Shown here: positions 36,586 through 45,495 of the stretch, piece after piece | Layout: each line of letters opens with the position of its first letter | How positions within the stretch are numbered: the first letter of the stretch is position 1 | NCBI GenBank assembly: GCA_020639295.1 | Contig: JACKGY010000004.1 | Span: 186,001-250,000, forward strand | Direction: 5' to 3' | Origin: Planctomycetota bacterium | GTDB taxonomy: Bacteria; Planctomycetota; GCA-002687715; DRQF01 | DNA: 64,000 bases | Notes under the pieces: model-generated | What the model saw: the letters and a program-made list of their open reading frames with translations, nothing else | What the model was told of the DNA's origin: nothing | Database searches by the model: none | Program-made: the position numbers and the translations under genes

Positions 36586-39218
36586 GCACGCAACGAAACG
36601 TCATCCTGCTGGTCCTCGGTCTGGTCCTCGCCGGTCGGCTGGCCGCCCAGGACGAGGAGAAGGTCGTCTACGAGCCCGGCATCGACATCCGCTTCTACTG
36701 GGTCGGCGAGTCGATGAGCATGGTGCCGCGCCTGGTCGCGGGACAGACGCCGAACGTCAACTGGCTGGCGCCCCACATCGACTTCGCCGGGCCCAGCGAC
36801 GACAGCCAGGCCTTCGCCCATCACTTCATCAGCATCTCGACCGCGCGGCTCGAGATCCCCGCCGACGGGCTCTACGAGTTCCGGCTCACCTCGGACGACG
36901 GTTCCTACCTCCTGCTCGACGGCCTCAAGGTGCTCGATCACGACGGTCTCCACGGCGGCACCACCCTCGACGCCGCGGTCGAGCTGAAGCAGGGTTTCCA
37001 CAAGCTGGAGGTCCACCACTTCGAGAACACCGGCGACTGGCAGCTCCGGCTCGAGTGGCGGCCGCCGACCGAGGACAAGTTCCGTCTGCTCGACGACCGC
37101 AATCTGTCGACGCCGAAGGGCCTGGTACGCGTGGTCGCTCCCGGCAAGAAGAAGGTCCTGCGCCAGTTCACCGAGAACCTGCAGGGCGACCGCCGACCGC
37201 TGGTCGATACCCATCCGGGCTACGACCTCGCGACCCTCCGGCCGGATGGCTTCCGGCCCAAGGTGGGCGGCATGGCCTTCCTGCCCGACGGTCGCCTCGT
37301 CGTCTGCTGCTGGGAACCGGAGGGGCGCGTCTTCATCGTCGACGGCGTCCACGGCAACCAGCCGGAGCGGGTCACGGTCAAAAAGATCGCCGAGGGCCTC
37401 GCCGAGCCGCTCGGACTCGTGGTCGTCGACGGCCGGCTCTTCGTCCTGCAGAAGCAGGAACTGACCGAACTGATCGACCACGACGGCGACGAGGTGATCG
37501 ACGAGTACCGCTGCCTCTGCGACCTCTGGCACGTCAGCGCCAACTTCCACGAGTTCGCCTTCGGGCTGGTCGAGAAGGACGGCTGGCTCTACCTCAACCT
37601 CGCCATCGCGATCAATCCGGGCGGCCGGTCGACCAACCCGCAGGTGCAGGATCGTGGCCGCAGCGCGCGCGTCAACATCGAGACCGGGGCGATCGAGTTC
37701 CTCTGCTGGGGTCTGCGGACGCCGAACGGGATCTGCCTCGGGCCCGACGACGAGGTCTTCATCACCGACAACCAGGGCGACTGGCTGCCGTCGAGCAAGC
37801 TGCTCCACCTCGTTCCCGGCTCCTTCTTCGAGCAGCGCTCGGCCCTGCCGGCCGACTGGGTCGAGAAGCCGGTGCGCCAGCCCGTGGTCTGGATGCCGCA
37901 GAACGAGATCGGCAACTCGCCGGGCTCGCCGGCCTTGTTCAGGACGGGTCCCTATGCCGGTCAGATGGCGGTCTGCGAGGTGACCCATGGCGGCATCAAC
38001 CGGATCTTCGTCGAGAAGGTGAAGGGCGACTGGCAGGGCGCGATCTTCCGCTTCTGCCAGGGCTTCGAGGGCGGCCTGAACCGCATCCTCATCGGCGACG
38101 ACGGCGACATCTTCGCCGGCGGCATCGGCTCGTCGGGCAACTGGGGCCAGGACGGCAAGAAGCGCTATGGCCTGCAGCGCATCCGACCGAACGGCCGCGC
38201 GGTGTTCGAGATGCGAGAGGTCTCCGCCCGCGCCAACGGCTTCCTGGTCACCTTCAGCGAGCCGGTCGCGGCGCCGCTCGCGCCGGCTCCCGGGGACTTC
38301 GAGCTCCAGTCCTTCACCTACGAGGCGACTCCGGAATACGGCGGTCCCAAGCGCGACCTGCGCCGCGAGCGCGTGTCGGCCACCCATCTCTCGGTCGACC
38401 GCCGGCAGCTCTTCCTGGCCTGCGAGCCACGCCCGGGGCGCATCTACTACCTGCGCGCGGCGCCGGCCTTCCGTTCGCCCGGGCATCGTTCGCTCTGGGG
38501 CAGCGAGGCCTGGTACACGATGAATGCCGTGCCCGAGGAGGCCTTCGATCTCGACTCGGCCGCGGCCGGCGCCGAGCTGCCGGCGGACTGCCGCGGCTTC
38601 GTGGTGACCGGACCCGGCACGAGGGATCTCCTCGCCGGCGATTCGACCGCCGCGTTCCGTTCCTATCGGGGCGAGGGCTTTCCGGCCGCGGGCTGGCGGG
38701 TCGAGAAGGGCGAGCTGATCCACGATGCCGGTGGCGGTGGCGGTGACCTGGTCAGCCGCGACGAGTACGGCGACTTCGACTTCGAGTGCGAGTGGAAGGT
38801 GGCCGAGGGCGCCAACAGCGGCATCATGTACCGGGTCTCCGAGGACGCCGACTACCCCTGGCAGACCGGGGCCGAGATGCAGATCCTCGACGATCAGCGG
38901 CACGCGGACGCCTACGATACGCGTCACCGCGCCGGCGCGCTCTACGGCCTCATGCCCTGCAGGACCGACGTCGTGCGCCCGGCGGGCGAATGGAATCACG
39001 CCCGCATCGTCGCCCGGGGCAGCCAGGTCGAGCACTGGTTGAACGGCATCCTGGTCGTGAGCTATCGCAGTGACGCGCCCTGGTTCCGCGGCCTGGTCGC
39101 CAACAGCAAGTTCAAGGACATGCCGCGCTTCGCCACGCTCGGCCGCGGCCGGATCGCGCTCCAGGATCACGGTGACGAGGTGCGCTTCCGCAACCTCCGC
39201 ATCCGGGCCTTGGACTGA
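36582..39218 (+). CDS. Exported PA14, beta-propeller and DUF1080 (3-keto-glycoside hydrolase-like) fusion
   Basis: An 878-residue secreted protein starting at GTG 36582 inside the ThuA stop (GTGA); GGAGTG precedes it. The signal peptide ends RLAAQ. Residues about 30-150 are a PA14-type carbohydrate-binding domain (LTSDDGSYLLLDG). Residues about 190-540 are a sorbosone-dehydrogenase/NHL-like propeller (GMAFLPDGRLVV, GLRTPNGICLGPD, GNSPGSPALF). Residues about 690-878 are a DUF1080 domain (FDFECEWKVAEGANSGIMYRV spans about 735-755, then GAEMQILDD, WNHARIVARG). No haem motif is present. It should bind and cleave an oxidised glycoside in the periplasm or outside. It is the most specific clue to the role of the locus. 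Confidence 0.85.
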   Translation: MSTQRNVILLVLGLVLAGRLAAQDEEKVVYEPGIDIRFYWVGESMSMVPRLVAGQTPNVNWLAPHIDFAGPSDDSQAFAHHFISISTARLEIPADGLYEFRLTSDDGSYLLLDGLKVLDHDGLHGGTTLDAAVELKQGFHKLEVHHFENTGDWQLRLEWRPPTEDKFRLLDDRNLSTPKGLVRVVAPGKKKVLRQFTENLQGDRRPLVDTHPGYDLATLRPDGFRPKVGGMAFLPDGRLVVCCWEPEGRVFIVDGVHGNQPERVTVKKIAEGLAEPLGLVVVDGRLFVLQKQELTELIDHDGDEVIDEYRCLCDLWHVSANFHEFAFGLVEKDGWLYLNLAIAINPGGRSTNPQVQDRGRSARVNIETGAIEFLCWGLRTPNGICLGPDDEVFITDNQGDWLPSSKLLHLVPGSFFEQRSALPADWVEKPVRQPVVWMPQNEIGNSPGSPALFRTGPYAGQMAVCEVTHGGINRIFVEKVKGDWQGAIFRFCQGFEGGLNRILIGDDGDIFAGGIGSSGNWGQDGKKRYGLQRIRPNGRAVFEMREVSARANGFLVTFSEPVAAPLAPAPGDFELQSFTYEATPEYGGPKRDLRRERVSATHLSVDRRQLFLACEPRPGRIYYLRAAPAFRSPGHRSLWGSEAWYTMNAVPEEAFDLDSAAAGAELPADCRGFVVTGPGTRDLLAGDSTAAFRSYRGEGFPAAGWRVEKGELIHDAGGGGGDLVSRDEYGDFDFECEWKVAEGANSGIMYRVSEDADYPWQTGAEMQILDDQRHADAYDTRHRAGALYGLMPCRTDVVRPAGEWNHARIVARGSQVEHWLNGILVVSYRSDAPWFRGLVANSKFKDMPRFATLGRGRIALQDHGDEVRFRNLRIRALD

Positions 39219-39249
39219 CGGACCGATCGACGGGAGAAGAACCGGAAGG

Positions 39250-40929
39250 ATGACGATGTTCAGAAGACTCGCCTTTGTCCTGGCCCTCTACCTCGTTCTC
39301 GGCGCCTGCGGCAAGGAGGCCGGTCTCGGCCGACCCGGCCGCGCGGCCAACACCCAGGCCGAGGCGACGGAGTCGATCCGGGCCGCCGACATCCTGGCCC
39401 GCGTGGGCGTTCTCGCCGCCGACGAGTTCGAGGGGCGTGGCCCGGACAGCGCCGGCGGCAAGAAGACCACCGCCTGGCTGATCGACCAGCTGAAGGCCAT
39501 GGGGCTCGAGCCCGGCAACAACGGCTCCTGGCGCCAGCAGGTGCCCCTGCGCAGCATCCACTGCGACAACATCCAGACCGTGCTGGTGAGCGGCGATGAG
39601 CGGCGCGAGCTGGTCCTCGGCCGTGACTACGTGGCCAAGAATCGCCGGCCCGATGGCCTGCATCGGGCGCGTGGCGAGCTGGTCTTCGTCGGGCACGGCG
39701 TCCAGGCGCCGGAATACGACTGGGACGACTTCGCCGGTCTCGACTGTCGGGGCAAGATCCTGGTCATGCTGGTGGGCGACCCGCCCTGTTCCGACCAGAG
39801 CCTCTTCGCCGGTCCGGCGATGACCTACTACGGACGCTGGACCTACAAGTTCGACAAGGCCCGCGAGCTGGGCGCGGAGGGCTGCATCGTGGTCCACAAG
39901 ACGCCCTGGGCCGGCTACGGCTGGTCGGTGGTCAGCAATTCCTGGAGCCGCGACAAGACCGCGGTGATCGAGGAGGACGCGAGCAGCCACACCGCCTTCG
40001 AGGGCTGGGTCACCTGGGAGGTCGCGGAGTCGCTGGTGACCGGTACCGGCCGGAGTCTCGACGATCTGGCCGCCGCCGCGGCGCGGCGCGGTTTCGCCCC
40101 GGTTCCGCTCGGCGTCTCGCTCGACGCCGTGATCAAGACCAGCACGACCGAGATCGCCGACGAGAACGTCGTCGCCCGGGCGCGCGGCAACGATCCCTAC
40201 CGGCAGAAGGAGCACGTCGTCGTCACCGCCCACTGGGACCACCTGGGCAAGGGCCAGGGGCAGCCGGGCGAGGACGTGATCTACAACGGCGCGGTCGACA
40301 ACGCCTCCGGTTGCGCGGTCGTGCTCGAGCTGGCCGAGGCCGTGGCCTCGCTCAAGGGCCGGCATCCGCGCAGCGCGCTCTTCCTCTTCGTCTGCAGCGA
40401 GGAGCAGGGTCTGCTCGGCAGCGCCTACTACGCGGCCAATCCGATCGTCCCGGCGCGCGACACGGTCGCCAACATCAACGTCGACGGCGCCAATCTCTGG
40501 GACCGGACCGACGACGTCGAGGTGATCGGCTGGGGGCAGAGCCAGCTCGATGGCATCCTGACCGGAATCCTCGAGGCCGATGGCCGCCACGCCCGACCGG
40601 ATACCGAGCCGGAGAAGGGGCTCTACTACCGGAGCGACCACTTCAACTTCGCCCGCATCGGCATCCCGGCCCTCTACGTCAAGGGCGGGGTCGTGGTGCC
40701 CGACAAGCCCGAGGGCTGGCTGAAGGAGAAGAAGGCGGCCTGGGTCCGCAACGACTACCACCGCGTCAGCGACGAGCTGCGCCCCGACATGAAGGCGACC
40801 GGCGCCGAGGCCGACGCCCGGGCGCTGTTCGGCGTCCTGACCAAGCTGCTGGATTCCGAACTCTGGCCGGCCTGGAGCGAGGCCAGCGAATTCCGTGCGG
40901 TCAGCGAGAAGGACCGCGGTCGACCCTGA
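39250..40929 (+). CDS. M28-family metallopeptidase lipoprotein
   Basis: About 559 residues, ATG 39250 (a second ATG is at 39256). The N-terminal lipobox LVLGAC marks it as a lipoprotein. The two-zinc site of M28 aminopeptidases is complete: His328 and Asp330 in HWDHLG, Asp350 in GAVDNASG, Glu384-Glu385 in SEEQGLLGS, an Asp in NVDGANLW and a His in RSDHFNFAR. A protease-associated domain (FVGHGVQAPEYDW onward, about 140-230) is inserted. Releases N-terminal residues from peptides in the periplasm. It lies 31 bases after the DUF1080 gene. Confidence 0.88.
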   Translation: MTMFRRLAFVLALYLVLGACGKEAGLGRPGRAANTQAEATESIRAADILARVGVLAADEFEGRGPDSAGGKKTTAWLIDQLKAMGLEPGNNGSWRQQVPLRSIHCDNIQTVLVSGDERRELVLGRDYVAKNRRPDGLHRARGELVFVGHGVQAPEYDWDDFAGLDCRGKILVMLVGDPPCSDQSLFAGPAMTYYGRWTYKFDKARELGAEGCIVVHKTPWAGYGWSVVSNSWSRDKTAVIEEDASSHTAFEGWVTWEVAESLVTGTGRSLDDLAAAAARRGFAPVPLGVSLDAVIKTSTTEIADENVVARARGNDPYRQKEHVVVTAHWDHLGKGQGQPGEDVIYNGAVDNASGCAVVLELAEAVASLKGRHPRSALFLFVCSEEQGLLGSAYYAANPIVPARDTVANINVDGANLWDRTDDVEVIGWGQSQLDGILTGILEADGRHARPDTEPEKGLYYRSDHFNFARIGIPALYVKGGVVVPDKPEGWLKEKKAAWVRNDYHRVSDELRPDMKATGAEADARALFGVLTKLLDSELWPAWSEASEFRAVSEKDRGRP

Positions 40930-40944
40930 CCCCAGGAGCGAGCG

Positions 40945-41568
40945 ATGAAGAACGCGAATCCCGAAGTCGATGCCTACATCGCCGCCGCGCCCGAATTCGC
41001 GCGGCCGATCCTGGAGAAGATCCGGGCCTGGTACCACGCCGCCTACCCGAAGATCGAAGAGGAGCTGAAGTGGGGCGCGCCCGCGTTCATGGCGGGGGGC
41101 ATCGTCGGCGGCATGGCCGCCTTCAAGAAGCACGTCAGCGTCGGCTTCTGGCGGGCCCGCGAGATCGAGGGGATCGAGGCGGTCATGCCGGGTGACCGCG
41201 GTGGCTCCTTCGCCGGCAGCAAGATCGCCTCGGTGAAGGAACTGCCCGCCGCGACCGTGTTCAAGTCCCTGGTCAAGAAGGCGGTGGCCCTCAACCTCGA
41301 GCTGGCCGCGCAGCCGAAGTCGGCGAAGAAGAAGGCGACGCGGAAGGCCGCGAAGCCGGTGGTCGTGCCGCCCGAACTGGTCGCGGCCCTGCGGAAGAAC
41401 GACAAGGCCCGCGCGGCCTTCGAGTCCTTCCCGCCCAGCTGCCAGCGCGAGTATTCCGACTGGATCGCCGAGGCCAAGCGCGACGAGACCCGCGCGAAGC
41501 GGCTCGCGACCGCGATCGAATGGCTGAGCGAAGGCAAGCGTCGCCACTGGAAGTACGAGAATTGCTGA
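40945..41568 (+). CDS. YdeI/OmpD-associated family protein with DUF1801 domain
   Basis: A 207-residue cytoplasmic protein. The N-terminal half (IRAWYHAAYPKIEEELKWG, PAFM, GSFAGSKIASVKELP) is a DUF1801/YdhG-like domain. A Lys/Ala-rich linker follows. The C-terminal half (VPPELVAALRKNDKARAAFESFP up to position about 165, then SDWIAEAKRDETRAKR) is the YdeI/OmpD-associated bacteriocin-protection domain. The biochemical function of either is poorly known. Co-transcribed with the peptidase (15 bases) and the SDR gene (TGATG overlap). Confidence 0.85.
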   Translation: MKNANPEVDAYIAAAPEFARPILEKIRAWYHAAYPKIEEELKWGAPAFMAGGIVGGMAAFKKHVSVGFWRAREIEGIEAVMPGDRGGSFAGSKIASVKELPAATVFKSLVKKAVALNLELAAQPKSAKKKATRKAAKPVVVPPELVAALRKNDKARAAFESFPPSCQREYSDWIAEAKRDETRAKRLATAIEWLSEGKRRHWKYENC

Positions 41569-42278
41569 TGCGGGTCCTCGTCACCGGCGCGAGCGCCGGT
41601 CTCGGTCGGGCGTTGGTCGAGGAGCATCTCGATCGCGGTGACGAGGTCTGGGGACTCAGCCGGCGCCGACCGGAGGACCTGATCGCCCGCGGTCTCCGGC
41701 ACGGTTCCATCGACCTCGCCGGGCTCGAGGCCATCCGGCCCGACCTCGAGGCCCTGGTCGGCGCCGCCGGGCGCTTCGATCTGGTCTGGCTCAATGCCGG
41801 CGTCCTCGGGGAGATCCGCGACCTCGCCGACAGCGATCTCGCCTCGCTCCAGGCGACCTTCGACGTCGACGTCTGGGCGAACAAGGTGGTCATCGACGCC
41901 CTGATGAGCGCCGGGCCGGCTCCGCGCCGGGTGCTGGCCCTGTCCTCGGGAGCGGCCGTCCGGGGGCAGCGCGGCTGGGGCGGCTACGCCATCGCCAAGG
42001 CCGCCCTGAACATGCTGGTTCAGCTCGAGGCCGCGGAGCGGCCCGAGACCTGGTTCCTGGCCCTGGCTCCGGGACTGGTCGACACCGCGATGCAGGCGCA
42101 GATCCGGGCGCTGCCGGCCGACCCGCGATTCGCCAGTCTCGAACGCTTGAAAGCCGCCCACGGGACCGTGAACATGCCCGAGCCTCGGGCGGCGGCGCGC
42201 CGGCTCCTGGCGGCCCTTCCCGCTCTCGAGACGGTCGCGAGCGGAGGCTTCGTCGACATCCGCGACTTCGGAGGCTGA
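41568..42278 (+). CDS. Short-chain dehydrogenase/reductase
   Basis: A 236-residue SDR. ATG 41568 shares its A with the upstream TGA. The cofactor motif VTGASAGLGRALVE, the NAG motif LNAGVLG, catalytic Ser in LALSSGAAV and the YAIAK motif (Tyr and Lys) are all present, so it should be active. The glycine-rich motif does not decide between NADH and NADPH. Substrate unknown. Four bases separate it from the aminotransferase gene. Confidence 0.87.
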   Translation: MRVLVTGASAGLGRALVEEHLDRGDEVWGLSRRRPEDLIARGLRHGSIDLAGLEAIRPDLEALVGAAGRFDLVWLNAGVLGEIRDLADSDLASLQATFDVDVWANKVVIDALMSAGPAPRRVLALSSGAAVRGQRGWGGYAIAKAALNMLVQLEAAERPETWFLALAPGLVDTAMQAQIRALPADPRFASLERLKAAHGTVNMPEPRAAARRLLAALPALETVASGGFVDIRDFGG

Positions 42279-42282
42279 ACCG

Positions 42283-43503
42283 ATGCCCGCACCTCTCGAC
42301 CACCTGAAGAAGCTCCTGCCTCCTCGCATCCTGGAGATCGTCGAGCGCGAGACGCCGATCCCCACCATCGCCGCCCGGGCCGGAGAACTCGCCGTGGCCG
42401 ACCCCGGTCTGGTGCGGGCCGACATCGGCCAGATCTCGGGCTTCCACCCGGAGCTCGAGGTCCTCTACGGTCCGCCGAGCGGTCTCAACGAACTGCGCGC
42501 CGCGATCGCGGAGTCCTGGAACCTCTCCCACGGCCTCGAGCGCGGCGCCGGCGGTCTCGATCGGACCAACGTCGCGGTGACCACCGGCGCGGCCGAGGGC
42601 ATCTCGGTGCTCTTCAAGTGCTTCGCCAGCGGCAAGAAGGTGGGCCTGCCCCGAGGCTTCTGGGAGAACTACCTCAACGGCGTCGCCCTGGCCGGCGGCG
42701 AGTGGGTGGTGATCGACTACTTCGATGGCGAGGGTCGGCTCGACCTCGAGGGGCTGCGCCGGACGGTCCTCGCCGAGAAGATCGAGGTCCTGGTCGCCAA
42801 CTTCCCCTGCAACCCGACCGGCGCCGTCCTGGTCGAGGAGGAGGCCCGCGCGCTCGCCGGTCTGATCGAGGAGCTGGAACTGCTCTGCATCGCCGACGAG
42901 GTCTACGACCGCCTTCGCTACGACGGCGTCCGCGCCCTGAGCCTCCTCCCCTTCGCTCCGGGCAACGTCGTCACCGTGAGCTCGGCCTCGAAGGAGTACC
43001 TGCTGCCCGGCGCACGGGTGGGCTACGTGCTCTCGGCGAAGAGCGAGCTGACCGACCTGGTCGTGCGCAAGATGGTGCGCGCCTCCTCCGGCGGCCCCAA
43101 CGTCCTCGGCCAGCGTCTGATGCTGGAGCGGCTCGAGCGCGATCTGATCGACCTGCGCGCCGGTCGCGAGCCGGGTCTCTTGAGCTCGATCCGCGACGAG
43201 ATGAAGCGGCGCCGCGACGGCCTGCTCCAGGTGCTCGAGGACTACGGTTTCGGTCGGGTCGGCCGGCCCGGCCATGAGCCCCAGGGCACCATCTTCCTGA
43301 TGGCCTCGCTCCCGGACTGGTGGCGGGGCAGCGACGCGAGCTTCGCCCGCGCGGCCCTCGAGGCCTGCTGCGTCAGCGTGGTGCCCGGATCGGCCTTCGG
43401 GCTCGAGGACGCGGTGCGCTTCAGCTACGGCGGCATGACCGTGGAGCGCATCGCCCGGCTGGCCGACAACCTACATCGCTTCCGGGCCAAGACCATCCTC
43501 TGA
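42283..43503 (+). CDS. PLP-dependent class I/II aminotransferase
   Basis: A 406-residue fold-type I enzyme. NFPCNPTGAVL is the conserved Asn-Pro-Thr-Gly segment. IADEVYDRLRY supplies the Asp/Tyr pair that contacts PLP. SSASKEYLLPGARVGYV contains the Schiff-base Lys. The C-terminal Arg for the substrate carboxylate is probably in VRFSYGG. Amino-acid specificity cannot be read. Last gene of the same-strand run; a glycosyltransferase gene converges on it 13 bases away. Confidence 0.87.
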   Translation: MPAPLDHLKKLLPPRILEIVERETPIPTIAARAGELAVADPGLVRADIGQISGFHPELEVLYGPPSGLNELRAAIAESWNLSHGLERGAGGLDRTNVAVTTGAAEGISVLFKCFASGKKVGLPRGFWENYLNGVALAGGEWVVIDYFDGEGRLDLEGLRRTVLAEKIEVLVANFPCNPTGAVLVEEEARALAGLIEELELLCIADEVYDRLRYDGVRALSLLPFAPGNVVTVSSASKEYLLPGARVGYVLSAKSELTDLVVRKMVRASSGGPNVLGQRLMLERLERDLIDLRAGREPGLLSSIRDEMKRRRDGLLQVLEDYGFGRVGRPGHEPQGTIFLMASLPDWWRGSDASFARAALEACCVSVVPGSAFGLEDAVRFSYGGMTVERIARLADNLHRFRAKTIL

Positions 43504-43516
43504 GGAATCGCGGCCC

Positions 43517-45052
43517 TCAGTCGCGCGCGCGCAGGCGGACGACGCCCGGGCCGACCGTCTCCAGCACGGCCACCTGCTCGAGCCAGGCGAGGAAGTCGCG
43601 GCTCGCGTGGCGCCAGAGTTCCGTCATCTGCAGGTAGACCGGCCGACCGCTCGCGAGCGCGGCCAGGATCGCGTCGCGGTCCTCGTCGGCGGTCCGGGCC
43701 ACGGCGGGCCGGGAGACGAGGCGGCCATCGAGCGACCGCGTGGTCGTCTTCGAGGCGTATTCCTCGTCCCGTGACAGCAGCAGGTAATGCCGCCGATCAC
43801 CGGCGCCGGCCACCAGGCGCAGGTAGTCCGGCGGCAGAGCGCTCAGGATCAGGACGTCGGTGGGGCTCCGGTCCATCAGGGCGCGGGTCTCGGCGTAGCG
43901 CCCTTGTCGCGGGTGCTCGGGCTGGATCGAGCGCTGGCGCAGGGCGAACACCATGGCGAGCACCAGGGCCAGCAGCGCGACCGCGCGCGCATGACGGCGG
44001 AGGACGGGTAGGCCGAGTCCGGCGCCGAGGGCGATCACCGGCGGGAAGAGCGGCAGATAGTAGCGCGGGCGGCCCGAGTAGTAGCGCAGGTGCAGCCAGA
44101 GATAGGGCAGGGCGAAGGCCAGGACGATCAGGGCGAATCGGGTCGCCCGACGCAGGTCGAGGCCCGGCGGGCGCCAGGCGCGGACGAGACCGAGGAGGAG
44201 GAGCAGGCCGAGCGCTCCCGCCGCCAGCTGCGGCCAGCCCGTGTCGAGCAGGTTGGTCAGGTTCCGGGTCACCGCGCCGCTGGGGAAGAGGATCTCCGGG
44301 TGATCGTAGATCGATGCCACCCAGAACTGGTAGCCGTTGCGGGTGGCCGAGCCGTAGGCGACGAAGTTCCACAGGAAGGTGGCTAGACCGCCGATGGCGG
44401 GGGGCAGGGCCATCCAGATCAGGCGTGGCAGGGCGGCGAGCGGGCCCCAGCGCCAGACCAGGGCCACGACCGCGCTCAGACCCAGGCAGACCATCGCCGG
44501 TCGGAGGAGGAAGGCGGCGGCGAGGACGAGGCCGGTGCTCAGGTGGTCGAGGGCGCCCTCCGGACGATCCCGCTCGGTCACCAGGGCCAACCGTCTCAAA
44601 CCCCAGAGGCCGAAGGCCAGGGCCGGCAGGTCGCTCATGACCTCGGCCGACCAGAAGCGGAACACCGGCAGGGCGAGGAGCAGGACCGCGGCCACGAGAC
44701 CGGCCTCGTCGCCGCCCAGGTCGGTGGCGAGGCGACGGCACAGGAGGAGGCAGGCCAGCGCGGCCAGGCTGATCGGCAGGATCGCCAGGCCGGGGTGATC
44801 GCCCAGAAGGAAGACCGGCGCGAGCAGCCAGCCCAGCCAGGGCGGGTAGCGTGGCGGCAGGGCCAGCTCGCCCGGCCGGACGACGAAGGCACCGCCGGCG
44901 GCGAGACTCCTGGCGCCGGCGACATACTCGATCGAGTCGGGGGTCGTCCTGAGCTCCGCGGCCCGATCGAGGGGGACGTAGAGCGTCAGGGCCGCGGCCA
45001 GGACCAGCAGCAGCAGGGTCAGGACGGACTGCGAGCGCGAACGAAAAGCCAT
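43517..45052 (-). CDS. GT-C family membrane glycosyltransferase (PMT/ArnT-like)
   Basis: A 511-residue integral membrane protein with about 11-12 hydrophobic segments. After the first helix, TTPDSIEYVAGARSLAAGG contains the acidic catalytic-loop pattern of dolichyl/undecaprenyl-phosphate-sugar glycosyltransferases. PPRYPPWLGWLLAP and SAEVMSDLPALAFGLWGL also fit that group. The last 110 residues form a soluble periplasmic tail. It probably transfers a sugar from a polyprenyl carrier to an acceptor outside the membrane. Upstream lies repeat island III. Confidence 0.77.
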   Translation of the reverse strand: MAFRSRSQSVLTLLLLVLAAALTLYVPLDRAAELRTTPDSIEYVAGARSLAAGGAFVVRPGELALPPRYPPWLGWLLAPVFLLGDHPGLAILPISLAALACLLLCRRLATDLGGDEAGLVAAVLLLALPVFRFWSAEVMSDLPALAFGLWGLRRLALVTERDRPEGALDHLSTGLVLAAAFLLRPAMVCLGLSAVVALVWRWGPLAALPRLIWMALPPAIGGLATFLWNFVAYGSATRNGYQFWVASIYDHPEILFPSGAVTRNLTNLLDTGWPQLAAGALGLLLLLGLVRAWRPPGLDLRRATRFALIVLAFALPYLWLHLRYYSGRPRYYLPLFPPVIALGAGLGLPVLRRHARAVALLALVLAMVFALRQRSIQPEHPRQGRYAETRALMDRSPTDVLILSALPPDYLRLVAGAGDRRHYLLLSRDEEYASKTTTRSLDGRLVSRPAVARTADEDRDAILAALASGRPVYLQMTELWRHASRDFLAWLEQVAVLETVGPGVVRLRARD

Positions 45053-45430
45053 CTCTCCTTCCTCTTCGACCAGGCCCGATCCTGGCCCGAAGGAAAGGGC
45101 GAGCCAAGGTGTTTTTCGCGTCGAACTCGAGGCGCCGGACGCTCGGAGCTCGGATGCGCAGCAAGCGCTGCGCGGTCCGACGGGTCTTTCCGCTCGTCGC
45201 CGTCGACTCGATCGTGATCGGCAAGTAGGCCGGCTGGGCAGCCGGCGCTCCGACGGAGCCGGCGCTGCGACCGCGGATCGTCAGCCGTTCGGAGCTCGGA
45301 TGCGCAGCCGGCGCTGCGCGGTCCGACGGGTCTTTCCGCTCGTCGCCGTCGCCTCGATCGTGATCGGCAAGTAGGCCGGCTGGGCAGCCGGCGCTCCGAC
45401 GCAGCCGGCGCTCCGGAGCGCGGTCGGCGG
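45053..45430. repeat. Repeat island III with a 146-bp tandem duplication
   Basis: TCGGAGCTCGGATGCGCAG starts at 45143 and again at 45289. The two units (45143-45288 and 45289 to about 45430) share the linker ACGGGTCTTTCCGCTCGTCG and end in GCCGGCTGGGCAGCCGGCGC palindromes. They use the same palindromic cores as islands I, II and IV but different linkers. No gene is supported in the region. Confidence 0.87.
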
Positions 45431-45443
45431 CGGGCAAGAAGAA

Positions 45444-45469
45444 GGGCCCCGGTCTGGCGACCGGGGCCC
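45444..45469 (-). terminator. Rho-independent terminator of the fusA operon
   Basis: GGGCCCCGGT (45444-45453) pairs with ACCGGGGCCC (45460-45469) around a 6-base loop. Read on the minus strand it is followed by TTCTTCTTG. It sits 27 bases past the stop of the P-loop-like gene. Confidence 0.78.
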
Positions 45470-45495
45470 TCGAGGTCAGCTTCTCGCCGTCCGGC

